A DNA stretch of 35,106 nucleotides from Clostridia bacterium (GTDB taxonomy: Bacteria; Bacillota; Clostridia; DUPQ01), in contig JAFGQE010000085.1 of NCBI GenBank assembly GCA_016935835.1, positions 1 through 35,106 of the forward strand. The letters run 5' to 3'. Numbering within the stretch: position 1 is the first letter of the stretch; each line of letters opens with the position of its first letter. Made by a program: the position numbers and the translations under genes. This document shows, in pieces, positions 30,655 through 35,106 of this stretch. The notes beneath the pieces were generated by a model. It made no database searches. It was not told the origin of the DNA and saw only the letters and a program-made list of their open reading frames with translations.

Positions 30655-33600
30655 TTAGCTTTCTGACAACTTCTTGTATCCTTCGTACCTTTCCTTCGCA
30701 TCATTTTCCGTTTTCTCGAACAATACTTCCGCCCTGTCGGGGAAGGAACGTGTAAGCGAGGCATATCTGTTCTCGCTCATTATGAATTCACGGAAGCTTG
30801 CCGTGGGTTCCTTGGAATCAAGAACAAAAGGATTCTTTCCCTCTTCCCTAAGCATCGGATTGTACCTGTAAAGATGCCAGTAACCTGCTTCGACAGCATT
30901 CTTTTCCTGAAGCTGCGAGCATCCCATGCCGGCCCTTATGCCATGGTTGATACACGGGGCGTAGGCGATTATTATAGACGGACCATGATAACTTTCGGCT
31001 TCCTTTACAGCCTTGATGAACTGGGCCTGATTTGCACCCTGTGCAACCTGGGCCACATATACATATCCATAGGACATCAGCATCATGCCAAGGTCCTTCT
31101 TTTTAATGGGTTTCCCGGCGGCTGCGAATTTTGCCACCGATCCCGCCGGAGAGGCCTTTGAAGCCTGGCCGCCGGTGTTTGAATAAACTTCCGTATCGAA
31201 TACAAGAACATTGACATCTTCGCCTGAAGCAAGGACGTGGTCCAGGCCCCCGAACCCAATGTCATAAGCCCAGCCGTCGCCTCCGACGATCCATTGGGAA
31301 CGCTTGACCATGAACTCCTGTTTCTCTATCAGCTCGTCAACGATCTGTTTTGTCGCATCGTCAATCTTGCAGTCCTTCATGCATGAGGTGAGCGCATCAA
31401 TGTATTTCTCTTTGGCAGCCTTGCTGGCCTCCCCGTCGAATCTGGCATCTATCCAGCCGCGGGCGCCTTCCTTGATACAATCACAGACATTCGTTTCAAT
31501 GAGTTTTTCGGAAAGATCCTCAATCCTGCTTCTCATCTGCTCGACCGCAAGATGCATTCCCAGGCCATATTCGGCGTTATCCTCGAACAGCGAGTTGGCC
31601 CATGCGGGTCCGCATCCGTCGCTATCCACCGCAAACGGGGTGGAAGGAGCGCTGCCGCCCCATATGGATGAGCATCCCGTGGCGTTTGCAATCATCATCC
31701 TGTCCCCGTAGAGCTGGGTTATCAGCTTAAGATAAGGGGTTTCGCCGCATCCTGCGCAAGCTCCTGAAAATTCAAGATAAGGTTTCTCGAACTGGCTTCC
31801 CTTAACAGTGAATTTGCTCATTGGATTTGGTTTTTCAGACAGGGACTGAGAATAATTCCAATTTTCAATCTGATTGTGCTGGGATTCCTGGGGCTTCATT
31901 ATAAGGGCTTTGTCCTTTGAAGGACAGACCTGTGCGCAGTTTCCGCATCCCGTGCAGTCAAGCGGAGACACCTGGATCCTGAAGCCGATTCCCTCGAGGC
32001 CTTTTCCTATTGCGGGCTTGGTTTCAAATCCAGCAGGGGCTTTGGAAGACTCTTCTTTACTGACAAGCACAGGCCTTATTACGGCATGCGGGCAAACATA
32101 TGCGCACTGATTGCACTGTATGCAGTTTTCAATCTGCCATTCGGGAACATTTATTGCTATTCCGCGCTTCTCGTACTGGGTTGTTCCGGACGGGAAGGTT
32201 CCGTCAGCCCTGTCCATGAATGTACTTACCGGAAGAGTATCGCCCTTTTGAGCATTCATGACGTTTGCGACATTCTCGATGAAATCGGGAACGTTGTAAT
32301 CAACGGGCGTGGAATCGTCAACGGCGGAAGCCCATCCCGAGGGAACATTTACCTTGATAATCTTCTCTATGCCGAGGTCTACGGCGTCGTTGTTCATCTT
32401 TACAATTTTCTCGCCTTTTTTACCGTATGAGTCAACGATTGCCTTTTTCATATATTTGACGGCGTCATCGATGGGAATGACTTTTGCCAATTTGAAGAAG
32501 GCGGACATCATCACCATATTGATTCTTCCCCCCAGGCCGATGCTGTCGGCGATGCCAATGGCGTCGATTGTATAAAAATCGATGTTGTTTTTTGCTATAT
32601 ACTGCTTCATTGCGGCGGGAAGATGGGAGTCGAGCTCCTCAGGGGTCCAGCCTGTATTCAGAAGAAAGGTTCCCCCGGGCTTGACATCCTGCACCATTTC
32701 ATACTTGTCGACATATGAAGGCTGATGGCATGCCACGAAGTCAGCCCTGCTGATAAGGTAAGTTGATTTTATGGGCTTCTTGCCAAACCTTAGATGAGAA
32801 ACGGTTATTCCGCCGGATTTCTTGGAGTCATAGGAGAAATATGCCTGGGCATACATGTCGGTATGGTCTCCGATTATCTTGATTGTGTTTTTGTTTGCGC
32901 CGACGGTTCCGTCTGAACCAAGGCCCCAGAACTTGCAGCTTACGGTTCCTTTCGGAGACGCGTCAAAATGACTTCCTGTCTTAAGGGACAGATGCGTCAC
33001 ATCATCGTTGATTCCTATTGTGAAGCCATCCTTGGGCTCGTCAGCGGAAAGATTTTCAAAAACCGCAACAATCTGTTCGGGAGTTGTGTCCTTTGAACCA
33101 AGGCCATAGCGGCCGCCCACAATAAGAGGCGCATTCTTTTTATTATAGAATGCAGACCTCACATCCAGATAAAGGGGCTCGCCCTGTGCGCCGGGTTCCT
33201 TTGTCCTGTCAAGCACGGAAATCTTTTTGACGGAAGCCGGTATGGCTGCCATCATATGCTTTATTGAGAACGGCCTGTACAAACGGACCTTGAGCAACCC
33301 GACCTTTTCACCGTTCTCACACATTTTATCAACTGTTTCCTCTATGGTATCGCAAACCGAACCCATGGCTATAACAAGACGTTCGGCATCCTCGCATCCG
33401 ATATAATCAAACAGGTTGTAGGTTCTGCCGGTAATCCTGCTGATTTCCTTCATATAACCTTCGACAATTTCCGGAATCGTTTCATAATATCTATTGACGG
33501 CTTCCTTCGCCTGGAAAAAGATATCGGGGTTCTGCGCCGTGCCCCTAAGAACCGGATGTTCCGGGTTGAGCGATTTCGCGCGGAATTTCCTGATGGCCTC

Positions 33601-34191
33601 AAAATCAACCAGGCTTTTTAAATCATCATAATCCATTACTTCGATTTTCTGGAATTCATGGGAAGTCCTGAACCCGTCGAAGAAATGCAGGAAGGGAATG
33701 CTGGATTTAATTGCACTCAGATGAGCTATACCGCCGAGATCCATTACTTCCTGCACTCCTCCCGAGGCAAGGAGTGCGAATCCAGTCTGGCGCGTGGCCA
33801 TTACGTCGGAATGGTCCCCGAAGATGGAGAGCGCATGCCCGGCGACGGCGCGGGCGCTTACATGAAACACCCCGGGAAGAAGTTCGCCGGATATCTTGTA
33901 CATATTTGGAATCATCAAAAGAAGTCCCTGCGAGGCCGTGAATGTTGTCGTCAGCGCGCCTGCCTGCAAAGAACCATGCACCGTGCCGGCCGCACCGGCT
34001 TCCGATTGCATCTCGATTACCTTGACTTCCTGCCCGAATATGTTCTTCTTTCCGGCAGCCGCCCACTCATCCACAAACTCCGCCATGTCGGATGAAGGGG
34101 TTATTGGATAAATTCCCGCAACTTCCGTAAATGCATAGGCTATATGCGATGCGGCGTTGTTTCCGTTCATGGTTTTAAAAACCTTGCCCAT
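30655..34191 (-). CDS. nifJ: Pyruvate:ferredoxin (flavodoxin) oxidoreductase, single-chain
   Basis: Cytosolic homodimer that converts pyruvate and CoA to acetyl-CoA and CO2 while reducing ferredoxin. The start at 34191 has AAGGAG upstream and gives 1178 residues, normal for NifJ; the listed extra 14 residues are not coded. Domains run in standard order: the TPP pyrimidine-binding domain (MNGNNAASHIAYAFTEVAG, IYPITPSSDMAE), the gamma domain near 420-640, the two-cluster ferredoxin domain (CIQCNQCAYVCP near 691 and CTGCGNCAQVCP near 745), and the C-terminal TPP domain (CAGCGETPYL, GGDGWAYDIGFGG, FDTEVYSNTGGQ). All cluster cysteines are present. It is a one-gene transcript. Reduced ferredoxin from this enzyme is the expected fuel for the Rnf complex in the same window. 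Confidence 0.97.
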   Translation of the reverse strand: MGKVFKTMNGNNAASHIAYAFTEVAGIYPITPSSDMAEFVDEWAAAGKKNIFGQEVKVIEMQSEAGAAGTVHGSLQAGALTTTFTASQGLLLMIPNMYKISGELLPGVFHVSARAVAGHALSIFGDHSDVMATRQTGFALLASGGVQEVMDLGGIAHLSAIKSSIPFLHFFDGFRTSHEFQKIEVMDYDDLKSLVDFEAIRKFRAKSLNPEHPVLRGTAQNPDIFFQAKEAVNRYYETIPEIVEGYMKEISRITGRTYNLFDYIGCEDAERLVIAMGSVCDTIEETVDKMCENGEKVGLLKVRLYRPFSIKHMMAAIPASVKKISVLDRTKEPGAQGEPLYLDVRSAFYNKKNAPLIVGGRYGLGSKDTTPEQIVAVFENLSADEPKDGFTIGINDDVTHLSLKTGSHFDASPKGTVSCKFWGLGSDGTVGANKNTIKIIGDHTDMYAQAYFSYDSKKSGGITVSHLRFGKKPIKSTYLISRADFVACHQPSYVDKYEMVQDVKPGGTFLLNTGWTPEELDSHLPAAMKQYIAKNNIDFYTIDAIGIADSIGLGGRINMVMMSAFFKLAKVIPIDDAVKYMKKAIVDSYGKKGEKIVKMNNDAVDLGIEKIIKVNVPSGWASAVDDSTPVDYNVPDFIENVANVMNAQKGDTLPVSTFMDRADGTFPSGTTQYEKRGIAINVPEWQIENCIQCNQCAYVCPHAVIRPVLVSKEESSKAPAGFETKPAIGKGLEGIGFRIQVSPLDCTGCGNCAQVCPSKDKALIMKPQESQHNQIENWNYSQSLSEKPNPMSKFTVKGSQFEKPYLEFSGACAGCGETPYLKLITQLYGDRMMIANATGCSSIWGGSAPSTPFAVDSDGCGPAWANSLFEDNAEYGLGMHLAVEQMRSRIEDLSEKLIETNVCDCIKEGARGWIDARFDGEASKAAKEKYIDALTSCMKDCKIDDATKQIVDELIEKQEFMVKRSQWIVGGDGWAYDIGFGGLDHVLASGEDVNVLVFDTEVYSNTGGQASKASPAGSVAKFAAAGKPIKKKDLGMMLMSYGYVYVAQVAQGANQAQFIKAVKEAESYHGPSIIIAYAPCINHGIRAGMGCSQLQEKNAVEAGYWHLYRYNPMLREEGKNPFVLDSKEPTASFREFIMSENRYASLTRSFPDRAEVLFEKTENDAKERYEGYKKLSES

Positions 34192-34224
34192 ATTGTTTCT
34201 CCTTAATATATATTCATATTTCAC

Positions 34225-34248
34225 GGCGGGCACATAAATACACCCGCC
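34225..34248 (-). promoter_or_regulatory. GC hairpin in the nifJ leader
   Basis: On the minus strand GGCGGG and CCCGCC are separated by a 12-base AU-rich loop, about 35 bases before the start codon. It may stabilise the long nifJ message or regulate it. There is no U-tract, so it is not a terminator. Confidence 0.4.
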
Positions 34249-34266
34249 ATTTTAATGCCACAAAGT

Positions 34267-34283
34267 ATTGTATCACAATTATA
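34267..34283 (-). promoter_or_regulatory. nifJ -10 box overlapped by an inverted repeat
   Basis: TATAAT on the minus strand (34278-34283) overlaps the perfect inverted repeat ATTGT-ATC-ACAAT (34267-34279). The -35 region is weak. The arrangement would let a repressor cover the promoter. Confidence 0.4.
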
Positions 34284-34364
34284 CATCATAAACACACAAT
34301 TTATTGTTAAAAACCGGCGGGTCCGGCATGCGGATACAGGAGGCGAATATAGCCCGGAAGAAGG

Positions 34365-34401
34365 ACGGACTTCATAAAAAATGAATCCGTTTTCTTTTTT
34401 T
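34365..34401 (+). terminator. Orphan rho-independent terminator
   Basis: Ten base pairs (ACGGA-c-TTCAT/ATGAATCCGT with one bulged C), a five-A loop, then TTTCTTTTTTT on the plus strand. No plus-strand gene precedes it within this window's spacer. The start region of nifJ lies on the opposite strand. Confidence 0.75.
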
Positions 34402-34414
34402 AGCAAATGAATGC

Positions 34415-34423
34415 TGATATACT
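34415..34423 (+). promoter_or_regulatory. Extended -10 promoter of the terminal lipoprotein gene
   Basis: TGATATACT lies 26 bases before the start codon, directly after the orphan terminator. The -35 region is occupied by the terminator's T-run. Confidence 0.5.
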
Positions 34424-34449
34424 GAAAAAAAAGAACCACAGGTGATGAA

Positions 34450-35106
34450 ATGAAAAGAATAGCTCCGATCGTGTTGATTATGGCGGCGATTGTGCTGACA
34501 GTAACGTCATGCGGGAAAGGGGTGGTTGAGAACAGCGGCATCCCGGAAAAATCGCCGGGGGCAACCGATTCGTATTCGGGAACCCCCGTCCCGACGGAAC
34601 CAGGGTGGGATTTGTGGGATATGCCGATTGTTCGGACGGAAGACCCGGACGAGCTTGCCGCATGCCTGGAGGTGCTGCTTTCGCGTTTTTCGGGGCGCTA
34701 TGGATTTCATTTCATTAATTTTGAAACCGGAGACGCCATAGGCATAAGGGACAAGGATTCATATTTTGCAGCGGAATCGATGGCTCTTCCCGTGAATCTT
34801 TGCCTTTATGCAATGTCATCGCAAGGGCTCGCCAATCTTGAAGCCAAAATGGAATTCACCAAAGATGACAAGTCCGGAACAAAAGGAGATGTCAGCGGCG
34901 GTTCGGTCGGCGAGGAATATACTCTTTTGGAATTATCAGCGGTTTCCCTGACGCAGGGAGATATGAGCGCGGTCCGTATGATAATAAGGTATCTGGGCGA
35001 AAGTGTCATCGAGAAATACCTGATGGATCTGGGGGCTGTCTCAACCAATGTTCCGATATACACATCCCCGTATGACATGACGCTGTTCATGAATGAGATC
35101 GCATTG
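34450..35106 (+). CDS. Lipoprotein with beta-lactamase/transpeptidase-like fold, degenerate active site (partial, 3' end outside window)
   Basis: This frame is absent from the ORF track because it runs off the right edge. The ATG at 34450 has AGGTGATG just upstream. The first 20 residues are a signal peptide ending in the lipobox TVTSC (C21), followed by a Pro/Ser/Gly linker. From about residue 80 the sequence follows the serine beta-lactamase-like pattern: GFHFINFETGDAIGIRDKDS, then a helix FAAESMALPVNLCLYAMS, then GEEYTLLELSAVSLTQGDMS and IIRYLGE. In active enzymes the helix carries S-x-x-K and the loop carries S-D-N. Here these read S110-M-A-L113 and G170-D-M172, so the catalytic Lys and two of the three loop residues are missing. 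It is probably a binding protein or pseudoenzyme of the cell surface. At least 219 residues are coded. Confidence 0.72.
   Translation, partial: MKRIAPIVLIMAAIVLTVTSCGKGVVENSGIPEKSPGATDSYSGTPVPTEPGWDLWDMPIVRTEDPDELAACLEVLLSRFSGRYGFHFINFETGDAIGIRDKDSYFAAESMALPVNLCLYAMSSQGLANLEAKMEFTKDDKSGTKGDVSGGSVGEEYTLLELSAVSLTQGDMSAVRMIIRYLGESVIEKYLMDLGAVSTNVPIYTSPYDMTLFMNEIAL

Noticed and set aside
33658-34095. 145-residue plus ORF opposite nifJ
   Set aside because: It is antisense to the conserved TPP domain of nifJ and has no ribosome site or family resemblance.
34300-34312. Rex operator upstream of nifJ
   Set aside because: Only a TTGTTAA half-site is present; the matching TTAACAA at the right spacing is missing.
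1-35106. Mobile elements, CRISPR arrays, phage genes
   Set aside because: No transposase, integrase, phage structural gene, spaced repeat array or terminal inverted repeat was seen.

Overview
The window looks like chromosomal DNA from a strictly anaerobic, fermentative member of the Clostridia. The evidence is a six-gene Rnf complex in the order rnfCDGEAB, a full-length one-piece pyruvate:ferredoxin oxidoreductase, consensus sigma-A promoters, strong AGGAGG-type ribosome binding sites, many ATGA start/stop overlaps, and frequent AGG and ATA codons at moderate GC. I cannot name a genus. I see no phage, insertion sequence or CRISPR array. The window reads as ordinary chromosome with several unusual accessory operons.

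Layout. At 1-4.7 kb, minus-strand genes encode IspE (cut by the window edge), threonine dehydrogenase, a CDF zinc exporter, an AzgA-type purine permease with a consensus promoter and a structured leader, and a small DUF4870-like membrane protein. At 4.8-6.6 kb lies an overlapping pair: a URO-D-fold protein with an eroded zinc site and a SAM methyltransferase. A tRNA-Arg(ACG), a DUF402 protein and a lipoprotein follow. At 8.2-10.7 kb, minus-strand genes encode a GNAT acetyltransferase and a GH42 beta-galactosidase. At 10.9-15.8 kb is the Rnf operon, closed by a terminator that contains the rnfB stop codon.

At 15.9-25.8 kb is a tightly packed cell-surface polysaccharide operon. It encodes two tandem DUF4330 proteins, a fusion of a GT4 glycosyltransferase with a CsaB-type pyruvyl transferase, MurJ, an O-antigen-ligase-like polymerase, another GT4 enzyme and a two-domain alpha/beta hydrolase whose second domain has lost its serine. 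At 25.8-28.2 kb a structured leader precedes thymidine kinase, an HpcH/HpaI aldolase and a 2-hydroxyacid dehydrogenase. At 28.3-30.6 kb a GH172 (DUF2961) glycosidase is coupled to a DUF819 membrane protein. At 30.7-34.2 kb is minus-strand nifJ, and at the right edge is a lipoprotein with a beta-lactamase-like fold but degenerate catalytic motifs.

How they fit. NifJ would reduce ferredoxin from pyruvate, and Rnf would oxidise it with NAD+ while exporting ions. GH42 and GH172, with their neighbours, suggest scavenging of plant or microbial glycans. The 16-26 kb operon is the best candidate for an under-described system: a pyruvylated wall polysaccharide pathway carrying paired membrane-anchored DUF4330 proteins and its own esterase-like hydrolase.
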